Below are positions 34,465 to 43,247 of a DNA stretch of 64,000 bases, piece after piece. The translations under genes were made by a program, and so were the position numbers. Each line of letters opens with the position of its first letter. The stretch's first letter is position 1. Source of the stretch: Granulicella cerasi (lineage in GTDB: Bacteria; Acidobacteriota; Terriglobia; Terriglobales; Acidobacteriaceae); the NCBI RefSeq assembly GCF_025685575.1, contig NZ_JAGSYD010000002.1, forward strand, positions 62,001 through 126,000, read 5' to 3'. The notes beneath the pieces were generated by a model. That model made no database searches. It saw nothing but the letters and a program-made list of their open reading frames with translations, and was not told the origin of the DNA.

Positions 34465-35850
34465 ATGAAGAGCTTGTTGGGCTATCTCTTTCAGTTTGAA
34501 GGCCGCGTCTCGCGAATCCAGTACTTCTGCACGGCGATCGTTCTCGCGGTCGTCAAGTACGCGATCGATTTCACGATCGCCTCGCACGCAACGATCCCTT
34601 GGCCACCTTACGTGTATGTGCTGCCTGTGCGCTCGTTCACGGCCTTCGGCTTTGGCCAGCAGCACCCTCACACGTATCTGCTGCTCTGGCTGCTGACGAT
34701 CCCCTTCTTCTTCAGCGGCGTTGGACTCACCATACGCCGTCTCCGCGACGCAGGCTACCGATTGGCTTGGGCAGCATTCTTCTTTCTGCCTGTGTTCAAC
34801 TTCCTCATGTTCCTCGTCCTCTCGCTCGCACCCACCGCGAGCGACGAGGAAATTCGCTGGCGAGAGGAAGGCGATAAGGACGACGACGTGCTTCGCCCAG
34901 ATGCGCCGATCCTTGGAGTGGTGATCGCCGTCGTCGTTGGCCTCGGACTCGTCTACTTCAGCGCCAACTTCCTCATGCAGTATGCGTGGGGCTTATTTCT
35001 CGGCGTGCCTTACGTCATCGGATTCATCGCCAGCTGGTTCATGAACGCGCGCATCGTCCGCTCGAAAGCCGACACCGTTGGCGTCTCCGTGATCGCTCCT
35101 CTGATCGTTGGACTCTGCCTGCTAGGCTTCCGGTTTGAAGGAATGATCTGCCTTGCTATGGCGATCCCGCTCGCGATTCCACTCTCCATTGCCGGTGCTC
35201 TCACCGCGAGGACGTGCCTGGCAAACCGCGCCCGCTTGCTCCGCTCGCGGACGAACCTCACCGCATGCGTCGCGTTGCTGCCGTTCCTCATGCTGTTGGA
35301 GCACCACTCGAATCTCGAGCCACCTACTCGTCCGGTCGTGTCGAGCATCATCGTCAACGCGCCGGTCGACGCAGTCTGGCGCAATGTCATCGCCTTCCCG
35401 CCGCTTGCGCCGCCCAAAGAGTTGCTCTTTCACACCGGCATCGCCTATCCAATCGGTGCAACGATCACGGGCCGAGGCCCGGGAGCGATCCGTCGCTGCA
35501 GATTCTCCACCGGAGACTTCGTAGAACCCATCACGACGTGGGACGAAAACCACCTACTGGCTTTCAGCGTCGCCGCTCAACCGCCCGCGCTCGACGAGAT
35601 CACACTCGGCACCGGCCCCATACGCACCCCGCATCTTGAGCTCAACTATCTACGTTCGCGCCACGGCCAGTTCAGGCTCGTGGCCCTCGACGCCAACCAC
35701 ACGCTGCTCGAAGGCACCACCTGGTATCAGGATTACTTCTGGCCGCAGACCTATTGGCGAGCATGGTCCGACATGATCATCCACCGCATCCACCTTCGCG
35801 TGCTGGAACACGTGAAGGCGAACGCGGAGCGTGAGTCAGCGCACAGCTAA
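34465..35850 (+). CDS. Fusion of DUF805 membrane protein with an SRPBCC-like domain
   Basis: 461 residues; ATG at 34465 with CAGGAGAG upstream. Residues 1-130 are DUF805-like (MKSLLGYLFQFEGRVSRIQYF, GVGLTIRRLRDAGYRLAWA). A further membrane block runs to about 295. The C-terminal 160 residues (SSIIVNAPVDAVWRNVIAFP, GPGAIRRCRFSTGDFVEPIT, HTLLEGTTWYQDYFWPQTYW) read like a START/SRPBCC lipid- or ligand-binding fold on the far side of the membrane. The upstream 130 bp is AT-rich and probably holds divergent promoters with the ECF sigma operon. Function unknown; the fusion is directly visible as one open frame. Confidence 0.8.
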   Translation: MKSLLGYLFQFEGRVSRIQYFCTAIVLAVVKYAIDFTIASHATIPWPPYVYVLPVRSFTAFGFGQQHPHTYLLLWLLTIPFFFSGVGLTIRRLRDAGYRLAWAAFFFLPVFNFLMFLVLSLAPTASDEEIRWREEGDKDDDVLRPDAPILGVVIAVVVGLGLVYFSANFLMQYAWGLFLGVPYVIGFIASWFMNARIVRSKADTVGVSVIAPLIVGLCLLGFRFEGMICLAMAIPLAIPLSIAGALTARTCLANRARLLRSRTNLTACVALLPFLMLLEHHSNLEPPTRPVVSSIIVNAPVDAVWRNVIAFPPLAPPKELLFHTGIAYPIGATITGRGPGAIRRCRFSTGDFVEPITTWDENHLLAFSVAAQPPALDEITLGTGPIRTPHLELNYLRSRHGQFRLVALDANHTLLEGTTWYQDYFWPQTYWRAWSDMIIHRIHLRVLEHVKANAERESAHS

Positions 35851-35853
35851 GGA

Positions 35854-37431
35854 TCAATGCGCCTCAGGCGCCTTGCCGCCAGCGCGGAAGTTCTTCGTCA
35901 GCCACACCAGCGGAGCCACGCCAAGCGTGACCACGCCCAGAATGTGGAAGCAGTCCATAAAAGCCAGCAGCCGAGTCTGGGCCTCAAGCTGCGCGTACAC
36001 TCGCGCAGTGGCCGCAGCCGTCGCGTCGATCGCCGAGAACCCATGCACGTGAAGATACGCCGCCGTGCGCGTTATGTTTTGCTGCAGCCCACCGAAGGAC
36101 GGAGAGAGTTGCTCCCCTACCCGCGACTGGTGAAAGTTCTGCCGGCGCTCGCTCATCGTCGTCACCAACGCGATGCCGAAGCTTCCTCCCCAGTTGCGGA
36201 AGAAGTTCGTCAGCGACGACGCCTTGTTGTTCTGGTGCGGCTTCAACTGCGAGTACGTCACCACCGTTAGCGGCACGAAGAAGAATGCATAGCCAAAGCC
36301 CTGCAGCGCACGCGCCAACGCATAGTGGTTGTAGTCCGTCTGCAGATTGAACGACGCATAATGCAGGAACGAGATACCCACCACAATCAGTGCACCAAAC
36401 AACAGGATGCGCGGATGCACGATGCCTCGCTGCACCAACTGCGCGCCCACCGGAGCCAGCAGCGTGATCACAAACGCGCCCGGCCCAAGCACCAACCCCG
36501 CATCGATCGCGCGATAGCCATAGAGCGATTGCAGGATCTGCGGAATCATCGTCGTCGACGCGAACAAACCCACGCCAAAGATGAAGTAGAAGAGGTTCGA
36601 AATCGCGAAGTTGCGAATCTTCAACAGCCGGAAGTCGATCACCGGATCTTTCTGCCGCAGCTCCCAGAAAACTGCCGCCACGAGACTGGCAACGCCGATC
36701 ACAAACATCCAGCGGATGAACGTCGAGCCGAACCAGTCATCAATCTGGCCGCGATCCAGCAGCACTTCCAACGCAGCCGAGCCTAGACCGATCAACGCAA
36801 TGCCGATGCCATCGACGCGCAGCTTACCGTTCTCGTCACGCACTGTTTTGCGTTCTTCTGCGAACTCCGGCGGGTCCTCGACAAAGCGGTTCGTCAGAAA
36901 GATCGAAAGAATGCCGATGGGAATGTTGATCAGGAAGACCCAACGCCAGTTGAAGTTATCGGTGATCCATCCGCCCAGTACCGGCCCGATCGCAGGGGCC
37001 GTCACGATGGCGACCGTGTAAAGCGCAAACGCCGACGCGCGCTTCGCGGGCGGGAAGGTGTCGACCAGAATCGCCTGCTCCACCGGTGCGAGACCACCAC
37101 CACCGACGCCCTGTAGCACGCGCGCCATCAGCATGAATCCCAGCGTCGGTGCGAGGCCGCACATCAGCGACGTCACGGTGAACAGGGCGACACAGGCCAT
37201 GTAGTAATTCTTGCGACCGAAGACGCGCGACAACCACGCCGACATCGGCAACACCACGGCATTCGCCACGAGATACGTGGTCAGAATCCACGTCACTTCA
37301 TCGAACGAACGCCCCAGGCCGCCGCCGATATACGGCAACGAAACGTTCGCAATCGACGTGTCCAGCAGCTCCATGAAGGTCGCAATCGTCACCGTAAGGG
37401 CCACCACCCATGGATTTACTTGCCGTTTCAT
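35854..37431 (-). CDS. DHA2-family multidrug efflux transporter (EmrB-like)
   Basis: 525 residues, 14 hydrophobic spans. Helix 1 has ATFMELLDTSIANVSLPYIGG, the DHA2 motif D1. GRKNYY and RVLQGVGGGGLAPVEQAIL match EmrB. ATG at 37431 with AAGGAG upstream. It exports drugs or toxic lipophilic compounds with protons, usually with EmrA and TolC partners; no EmrA is adjacent. It is divergent from an HxlR-type regulator gene, and the 91-bp spacer holds two palindromes, so it is likely repressed by that protein. Confidence 0.93.
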   Translation of the reverse strand: MKRQVNPWVVALTVTIATFMELLDTSIANVSLPYIGGGLGRSFDEVTWILTTYLVANAVVLPMSAWLSRVFGRKNYYMACVALFTVTSLMCGLAPTLGFMLMARVLQGVGGGGLAPVEQAILVDTFPPAKRASAFALYTVAIVTAPAIGPVLGGWITDNFNWRWVFLINIPIGILSIFLTNRFVEDPPEFAEERKTVRDENGKLRVDGIGIALIGLGSAALEVLLDRGQIDDWFGSTFIRWMFVIGVASLVAAVFWELRQKDPVIDFRLLKIRNFAISNLFYFIFGVGLFASTTMIPQILQSLYGYRAIDAGLVLGPGAFVITLLAPVGAQLVQRGIVHPRILLFGALIVVGISFLHYASFNLQTDYNHYALARALQGFGYAFFFVPLTVVTYSQLKPHQNNKASSLTNFFRNWGGSFGIALVTTMSERRQNFHQSRVGEQLSPSFGGLQQNITRTAAYLHVHGFSAIDATAAATARVYAQLEAQTRLLAFMDCFHILGVVTLGVAPLVWLTKNFRAGGKAPEAH

Positions 37432-37445
37432 TGCCACTCCTTCTT

Positions 37446-37460
37446 GTTGCATCATGCAAC
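37446..37460. promoter_or_regulatory. 15-bp palindrome in the efflux/HxlR intergenic region
   Basis: GTTGCATCATGCAAC, perfect with one central base, 15 bp upstream of the efflux-pump start. Likely operator for the divergent HxlR regulator. Confidence 0.5.
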
Positions 37461-37480
37461 TACTCAATGCGCTGAGGCAT

Positions 37481-37501
37481 CTAGTTCTATAATGCAACTA
37501 G
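37481..37501. promoter_or_regulatory. Inverted repeat over a -10 box of the hxlR-type gene
   Basis: CTAGTT and AACTAG flank 9 bp that contain TATAAT (37488-37493), a consensus -10 box located about 30 bp before the regulator start. A protein bound here would block the regulator's own promoter. Inferred from sequence only. Confidence 0.5.
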
Positions 37502-37522
37502 ACGCCTGCGGAGGCCGTGACG

Positions 37523-37897
37523 ATGCAAAGAAAATGTCTTGCCGATGCGCAGTGCCCCATTGCCCGCTCGCTGGACGCGATCGGCGACTGGTGGTCCCTG
37601 CTCATCGTTCGTGATGCATTGCGCGGTGCCAGCCGCTTCTGCGAGTTCGAGCGCTCACTCGGCATTGCTCGCAACATCCTCACGCAGCGCCTGCTCAAGC
37701 TCGTCGAAGAAGGGATCTTCGTGATCGAACCGGCCGCGGATGGCAGCGCCTATAAGCAATACCGGCTCACAGATCGCGGTGCAGGGTTGAAGCCTGTGAT
37801 CGACGGCCTGTGGAACTGGGGCGCCGACAATCTCTACCCGCCGAGCAAGCGACCGAAGTCGCCTCGGCCATTCCAGCATTTCCTCGCCGACCGCTAA
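37523..37897 (+). CDS. HxlR-family transcriptional regulator
   Basis: 124 residues. The conserved N-terminal Cys (CPIARSLDAIGDWWSLLIVRDAL) and winged-helix body (GASRFCEFERSLGIARNILTQRLLKLVEEGI) are typical of HxlR/DUF24 regulators, several of which sense electrophiles or oxidants through that Cys. The start is placed at the ATG at 37523, 9 nt after GGAGG; a GTG at 37517 is close. It probably controls the divergent DHA2 efflux gene and itself. Its stop overlaps the convergent YdeI-type gene by 4 nt. Confidence 0.92.
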   Translation: MQRKCLADAQCPIARSLDAIGDWWSLLIVRDALRGASRFCEFERSLGIARNILTQRLLKLVEEGIFVIEPAADGSAYKQYRLTDRGAGLKPVIDGLWNWGADNLYPPSKRPKSPRPFQHFLADR

Positions 37898-38577
37898 GCC
37901 TTCTTCTCCGCAAGATCACAGAGCTTCTGGATGCGCTTCGCGCGCGACTCCGGCGACTGGTAATAGAAGACGCCCATCAACTCTCCGCGCCGCTGCGTCT
38001 CCGTCAGCCTTGGCCAACCAGCCTTCGCTTTGGGTCGCGCGCGAAACGCATTGAGGATCGCCGGCGGGAGTTCCATCTCCGCCTCCATCGTGTTCAGCAG
38101 CCGCTCCGCAGTCTGCTCGGCGCGTTTGATTCGAGAAGCCTCGCTCTTCACGTCTTCAATCCACTGCCCTAGTTGTCGCCGCGCGGTTTCGCTCAGCGCC
38201 TCATAGAACGCGCGCAGCCCCTCGGCATCATCCAGCAGCACGTCCAGCTCATCCGGCAGAGAGATCGGCCGCGCCTCAAGGTCCGGCTCGAGCACGAACT
38301 CTGCTTCCGCCCCTAGCGCCACCTGCCCACCGCTCTGCATCGCCTTATTCACCAGCACGATGAGTCCACCGAGTGACGTATCCGGCAGCAGTGAGCTGCG
38401 AAACGCAAAGCCGTTGATCGTGCCGCGCACACGCTGCCGCAAGCGTTTCGGCCACACCTCCGCCGGATCAAACGGCACACGCACCACCGTCCAGCCAAGT
38501 GACAGATCGCCCTTCTCCAGCCGCGCGGTGAATCGTTGCACGATAGCCTTTTTCTCTTTTCCTGCGGCTTTTTTCAC
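37894..38577 (-). CDS. DUF1905 / YdeI-OmpD-associated family protein
   Basis: 227 residues from a GTG at 38577 (GGAG 6 nt upstream). The N-terminal part (VRVPFDPAEVWPKRLRQRV, VNKAMQSGGQVALGAE) is DUF1905-like. The C-terminal part (AFYEALSETARRQLGQWIEDVKSEASRIKRAEQTAERL) matches the bacteriocin-protection YdeI/OmpD-associated helical domain. Cytoplasmic. The role is unclear; YdeI itself has been linked to peptide resistance. Confidence 0.82.
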   Translation of the reverse strand: MKKAAGKEKKAIVQRFTARLEKGDLSLGWTVVRVPFDPAEVWPKRLRQRVRGTINGFAFRSSLLPDTSLGGLIVLVNKAMQSGGQVALGAEAEFVLEPDLEARPISLPDELDVLLDDAEGLRAFYEALSETARRQLGQWIEDVKSEASRIKRAEQTAERLLNTMEAEMELPPAILNAFRARPKAKAGWPRLTETQRRGELMGVFYYQSPESRAKRIQKLCDLAEKKA

Positions 38578-38604
38578 GCGTCACTCCATGAAACAATAGT
38601 GTTT

Positions 38605-39936
38605 ATGCCGGTTTCCGTTCCTGTGGCCGAGAACGCCACATCCCTTCAGCCTTCTGCAGAACAGCTTCGCGACATCCGTTCTACCACCTTGCCCAACGGC
38701 CTGCTCGTACTCACCGAACGGATGTCCCATCTGCGCTCGGTTTCGATGGGCGTGTGGCTCGACACCGGATCGCGCGACGAAGATGAAATCACCAACGGCA
38801 TCTCGCACTTCCTGGAGCACATGGTCTTCAAAGGCACGACCACCCGCAGCGCGCAGCAGTTCGCGCGCGAGGTCGACGCCATCGGCGGTAACCTCGATGC
38901 CTTCACCGGTAAGGAAACCGTCTGCTTCAACATCAAGACGCTCGACGAGAACGTACCCGCAGCGCTCGATCTGTTGACCGACCTCGTGCTGCACCCGACC
39001 TTCGCGCCTGAAGATATCGCCAAGGAACGCGGCGTGATTCTTGAAGAGATCAAGATGGACGAGGACAATCCCGACTACCTCGTGCACGAGCTCTTCTCGC
39101 AGAACTTCTGGCCCGGCGACGCACTCGGCCGCCCGATCCTCGGCACAGTCGAGACGGTCTCCTCCTTCGATCAGCGCATCGTGCTCGAAGAGTATGCGCG
39201 CCGCTTCTCGCCCGCCAACATGCTCTTCACCGCTGCGGGCAACATCGACCACGACACCTTCGTCGCGCAGGTCGAGCAGGCTTTCTCTTCGCTGAACGCC
39301 AGCGCGCAGACGAAGCTCGCGCAACACACCGCGCCGAAGACGCAGCCGCACATCACGCTGCGCAACAAGAAGTCGCTCGAGCAGGTGCAGTTTTGCCTCG
39401 CCATGCCCTCGCTGCCTGTCGCGCACAAAGACCGCTACGCCGCCTTCCTGCTGAACTCGATTCTCGGCGGCGGCATGAGTTCGCGTCTCTTCCAGTCGAT
39501 CCGCGAAGACCGCGGCCTGGCGTATTCGATTTACTCCGAGCTCAGCCCGTTCCGCGACACCGGTTCGCTCTCTGTCTATGCAGGTTGCGCCGCAGACAAA
39601 ACTCGCGAAGTGCTTAAGCTGACGCTCGTCGAGTTCACCCGCCTCAAGGAAGAACTCGTCGGCGAGGACGAACTCAAGCGCGCCAAAGACCAGATCAAAT
39701 CAAACATGGTGCTCGGCTTGGAGTCGTCATCGTCGCGCATGTCGAACCTTGCGCGTCAGCAGATGTACTACGGACGCTTCTTCACCGCCGAAGAGATCAT
39801 CGCCGAAGTCGAGCGAGTAACGCCGGAAGAGGTGCAGCGTCTCGCGCAAGAGCTCTTCGTTTCCGAAGGATTCGCGCTCACGCTACTCGGCAACCTCGGC
39901 AAGATGAAGTTCGATCGCAAAGACCTTGCCTGCTAG
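38605..39936 (+). CDS. M16-family zinc metallopeptidase (processing-peptidase-like)
   Basis: 443 residues from the ATG at 38605. It has the inverted zinc motif HFLEH (His68, Glu71, His72) followed by the distal Glu in ILEEIKMDEDN, and the C-terminal half with GGGMSSRLFQSIREDRGLAYSIYSE, typical of PqqL/mitochondrial-processing-peptidase-like proteins. Cytoplasmic or weakly exported; there is no clear signal peptide. Single-protein form with both halves. Its TAG overlaps the TAG of the convergent GH13-like gene. Confidence 0.93.
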   Translation: MPVSVPVAENATSLQPSAEQLRDIRSTTLPNGLLVLTERMSHLRSVSMGVWLDTGSRDEDEITNGISHFLEHMVFKGTTTRSAQQFAREVDAIGGNLDAFTGKETVCFNIKTLDENVPAALDLLTDLVLHPTFAPEDIAKERGVILEEIKMDEDNPDYLVHELFSQNFWPGDALGRPILGTVETVSSFDQRIVLEEYARRFSPANMLFTAAGNIDHDTFVAQVEQAFSSLNASAQTKLAQHTAPKTQPHITLRNKKSLEQVQFCLAMPSLPVAHKDRYAAFLLNSILGGGMSSRLFQSIREDRGLAYSIYSELSPFRDTGSLSVYAGCAADKTREVLKLTLVEFTRLKEELVGEDELKRAKDQIKSNMVLGLESSSSRMSNLARQQMYYGRFFTAEEIIAEVERVTPEEVQRLAQELFVSEGFALTLLGNLGKMKFDRKDLAC

Positions 39937-41426
39937 CGACGACGTCGATGGCGACGCGGTGAGGTGCTCGACGGAGCTGCCGCGCCTTCGTGATACAACT
40001 CGCCCATGAAGAAGGTGCGGCCGGGCAGTACCAGGTGGTCCGCCGTCTCCGTCGGCAGCAGATTCCCCGCAGAGGCGAGCATCTCGCTCACCGATGCCGT
40101 GAGCAACGGGCGCAGCACCCCCGCTCGCACGCGCATCGCCTGCAAGTCGCTCTGCAGATCAAGCGACGCAGGCTGCTCGCTGAGGTTCGCTGCGATCAAC
40201 ACCGACGCTGTCGTCCGCGTCCCAGCAGGCGCACGTCGCACCCACACCAACACGTTCTGCGCATCGCGATTCAACAGCGTCTGCGAGCCGTTGCGGATCG
40301 ACCAGTTGCCATGATGCAACGCGATCAGGTGGCGATAAAAGTTCAACAGCGAAGACTCGTCCGTCTCTTCACTCGCTGCGTTCGACGCCGCTCCATTCAC
40401 CGCCTCACTCACCTTGAACTCTGCCGTGCTGAAACCCGGTAGCGTGTTCAGGTCCGATGGCTGCGCGGTTTCGCTCTGCACGACTACCGGCCTCGTCGGC
40501 GCGGGTAGCGCCAACTTCGGCGGTGGAATGTACGGCGTGAACGCGCCGTAGACCTCGACCTTCGGCTTCGTTGCTACGACAGGCTGTGGCGTCTCGCTCG
40601 TCACGTTGGCCGGCGTCCACTGCATTGCTACCACGGAACCGTCGGTGGAGATCAGCCCAAGCTCGCGCCCCGCATCGAAAATCACCGCGGCACGCGACCC
40701 CAACGCGGCAGCCGCAATGACGCGATCCTGCAGAGCCTGTGCCTGCGCATTCTTCGCGACCTGAGCTTCGCCCTCAATATGCAGCAGCGGAACGTTCTCC
40801 ACTCCGTCGCTCGAACCGAGCAACGCAGAGTCGAGCTTGGAGCGCAACGCGCGCGCGTCCTCCGTGCCTACACCCAGCACCGCCATCTCGCGAAGCTGTG
40901 CGCCACCTGACACCGGGACCACCCCGCGTCCGTCGGCGATCAGCACGCGGTCTCCCGGGAACGACGCGACCTGCTTGCGGAGCCGTTGCAGGCTGGCACC
41001 ATCTACGGTCGTGCCCACCTGCGGACGGAGGACAACGCCAGCCGCACCCTGGTTCAGCCATTTGCGAGCAAGTCCTTCATCCGCGGCTGGAAGCTCCACC
41101 AGGATGCGCACGTGCGCATCAGCAGCTTTGCGAGCGAGCAAACCAAAGTCATCTTCGTTGAACGGCGGCACCAGAATGATCGCATCCACGCCCAGCCGCT
41201 GCAGGTAATCGAGCCGCTGCTCCACACCCGCGAGGTCGCCCACGCCATCGCCGTTCGAGTCCTGGAAGAACCTCGGCGTAATCCGGTAGAACACGCCACG
41301 CCGCCACCAGACCTCGGCTTCAACGCCTGAGCCAGCCCATCCCGGGCGTGCAAGAACCTGCGCGCTTGCGGCCACACCGACCGCCAGCACTCCCATCAAC
41401 AAGCCACTGCGAAGACCCATTCTCAT
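39933..41426 (-). CDS. Secreted GH13 (alpha-amylase)-like protein, apparently degenerate
   Basis: 497 residues from the ATG at 41426; a second ATG at 41420 is equally possible. A signal peptide (MGLRSGLLMGVLAVGVAASAQ) is followed by a genuine GH13 opening, WWRRGVFYRITPRFFQDSNG, then GVGDLAGVEQRLDYLQRLGVDAIILVPPF. After that the catalytic core is replaced by a short barrel-like segment (RILVELPAADEGLARKWLNQ...VVLRPQVGTTVDG). I find neither the Asp nucleophile (xxRxDxxxx) nor the DNHD/FxxNHD motifs. The C-terminus keeps a GH13-like region, NFYRHLIALHHGN...VLVWVRRAPA, and ends in an Arg-rich tail. Probably a non-catalytic relative. Confidence 0.75.
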   Translation of the reverse strand: MRMGLRSGLLMGVLAVGVAASAQVLARPGWAGSGVEAEVWWRRGVFYRITPRFFQDSNGDGVGDLAGVEQRLDYLQRLGVDAIILVPPFNEDDFGLLARKAADAHVRILVELPAADEGLARKWLNQGAAGVVLRPQVGTTVDGASLQRLRKQVASFPGDRVLIADGRGVVPVSGGAQLREMAVLGVGTEDARALRSKLDSALLGSSDGVENVPLLHIEGEAQVAKNAQAQALQDRVIAAAALGSRAAVIFDAGRELGLISTDGSVVAMQWTPANVTSETPQPVVATKPKVEVYGAFTPYIPPPKLALPAPTRPVVVQSETAQPSDLNTLPGFSTAEFKVSEAVNGAASNAASEETDESSLLNFYRHLIALHHGNWSIRNGSQTLLNRDAQNVLVWVRRAPAGTRTTASVLIAANLSEQPASLDLQSDLQAMRVRAGVLRPLLTASVSEMLASAGNLLPTETADHLVLPGRTFFMGELYHEGAAAPSSTSPRRHRRRR

Positions 41427-41478
41427 ACGCGACCAAAGACGCTCGTGCCGCGAGCGTTCTTTCGATGCTACGCCAAGC

Positions 41479-41514
41479 AAAAGAGTCCCGCAGGCACAAA
41501 GGCCGACGGGACTC
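41479..41514 (-). terminator. Terminator of the TolC-family gene
   Basis: On the minus strand the 8-bp stem GAGTCCCG / CGGGACTC with a 16-nt loop is followed by TTTT. It lies 21 bp after the TolC stop. Confidence 0.7.
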
Positions 41515-41535
41515 AGATCCTCCAACGAGCTACGT

Positions 41536-43095
41536 TTACGGCTTCGCGGTCGTCGCCAACTCCGTGCCCAGATACGTGCGGTAACGAGACTCCACGACAC
41601 CCGTTGCCTGTGCGAGATTCAGCTTGGCTACGTTGTACTTGTAGAGCGCCTGCACGAGCTCAGCCTGCGCGCTGGTCACGCTCGCCTGTGCATCGATCAC
41701 CGGCAGATTGTCATCCACACCAGCGGCAAAACGATCGCGCTCATCCGCGAGCTCCTGATTGGAGAGCTCCACCTTGCTGCGCGTGACCTTCACCAGCTCA
41801 TTCGCTGCCTGCTCGTCGAGCATCGCCATACGAATCTGCGCTTCCATGTCGGTGCGAAGGCTGGCTTCCCGATCACGCAAGCCCATAAGCGCCGCAGAAA
41901 TCTGCTGCTGCTCTCCACGCTGCGCGGCCTCGCGGAAGACCGGAACCTGCAGGCTTCCCTGCGCATTGAACACGCCGTGATATAACCCCGTCGTCTCACC
42001 GATCACGCCGTAGAACCCCTTGAACGCGAGCGTCGGCAGTCGCTGATACTTCACCGCCTTGTACTCACGCTGCTGTACGTCGATCTGCGCTTCGAGGCTC
42101 AGGAAATCCTTGCGATGCAGCAAGGCCGTTGACATCGCATCGGCCATCGTCAGATCAACGAACTCCGCAAACGGAGCGGCGTCGGTGAACTCCCACTGTT
42201 GTTCGGCAGGCACACCCATAATGCGATTGAGTTGGATGATGTCTTTCTCGACCTGTGCGGCCTGCGCTACGGTCGTCTGCTGGCGCTGCTGGTAATCCAC
42301 CTGCGCGCGCAGCGCGTCAAGGTTCGTGCCGACGCCCGCATTCCTGCGCGCGAACGCATCATCGAACGTGCGCTTGGAAGCGACTTCCTGCGTCTTCGCG
42401 TTCTCCAGGTTGGCGCGGTCCGCAATCACCTGCAGATAAGCGGTGCCTACGGCCGTCACCACATTGCCGCGGCTGTTCAAATAGTTGAAGTCCACTACCT
42501 GACGCTCGCTCTTCGCGGCCCTGTACAGCTCAAGGTCCGGCAGGTTGAACAGCTGCTGGCTGGCCCCGATCTGCGCCTGTGTCACGTTGATGCGGACGAT
42601 CGTCGAGAAGTTCGACAAGTCCACATTCAACAGCGAACCGACTTCGCCGAGCAACGCGGGCTTGAAGCCCATTGCCGCCAGGTTGATCTGCTGCGCGCTG
42701 CTCGAAGCTTGGAGCGTGAGGTTCGGGATGATCGCCGAAAGCACCGTCGACTGCAGGCCCTGCACCTCGTGCAGATTCGCCAGGTCGTACTTCACGCGGT
42801 GGTTGCCCACCAGCGCGTAAGAAATAGCATCGTCCAGGGAAAGCGGACGCGGATCAGCCGTGGCGGTATCGCGCATCTCGCCCTGCGGCGTCTTTACCGT
42901 GGCCGCTGGCGTGAACTTGGCGCCCGAACCCGCGTTTTTGCTGAGTTCCTTCTCTTTGACGACCTGCTGCTGCAGGACCGAGGACGGCGCAGCCGGCAAC
43001 GGATCAGCCGTCTGCTGCGCGCGCAGCATCGCCGGCGCAGCGGTCGCAACGCACACCGCCCCAGCGAGGAAGAACTTGGAAGTCGAATAGATCAC
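41536..43095 (-). CDS. TolC-family outer-membrane efflux protein
   Basis: 519 residues from a GTG at 43095. A signal peptide (FFLAGAVCVATAAPAMLRAQ) is followed by a low-complexity linker and two OEP repeats: SLDDAISYALVGNHRVKYDLANLHEVQ, LRAQVDYQQRQQTTVAQAAQV, and near the end NLPVIDAQASVTSAQAELVQALYKYNVAKLNLAQATG. It forms a trimeric outer-membrane channel for tripartite pumps or type I secretion. No adaptor is adjacent, although a DHA2 pump lies about 4 kb away. Confidence 0.92.
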   Translation of the reverse strand: MIYSTSKFFLAGAVCVATAAPAMLRAQQTADPLPAAPSSVLQQQVVKEKELSKNAGSGAKFTPAATVKTPQGEMRDTATADPRPLSLDDAISYALVGNHRVKYDLANLHEVQGLQSTVLSAIIPNLTLQASSSAQQINLAAMGFKPALLGEVGSLLNVDLSNFSTIVRINVTQAQIGASQQLFNLPDLELYRAAKSERQVVDFNYLNSRGNVVTAVGTAYLQVIADRANLENAKTQEVASKRTFDDAFARRNAGVGTNLDALRAQVDYQQRQQTTVAQAAQVEKDIIQLNRIMGVPAEQQWEFTDAAPFAEFVDLTMADAMSTALLHRKDFLSLEAQIDVQQREYKAVKYQRLPTLAFKGFYGVIGETTGLYHGVFNAQGSLQVPVFREAAQRGEQQQISAALMGLRDREASLRTDMEAQIRMAMLDEQAANELVKVTRSKVELSNQELADERDRFAAGVDDNLPVIDAQASVTSAQAELVQALYKYNVAKLNLAQATGVVESRYRTYLGTELATTAKP

Positions 43096-43247
43096 GTCTC
43101 TTTAGAGTGCCATGAACGTCTTCGGGATGCGAAATGTGCTGAGGATTCATAAAAATTTCTCCACCCCGGCCCGCTGACACTCCCGCGCCCGCAGCGTCTA
43201 TACTCGTATCGGTGCAATTCCAGAGCTTCCCGCTCCCGAAGGACGTT

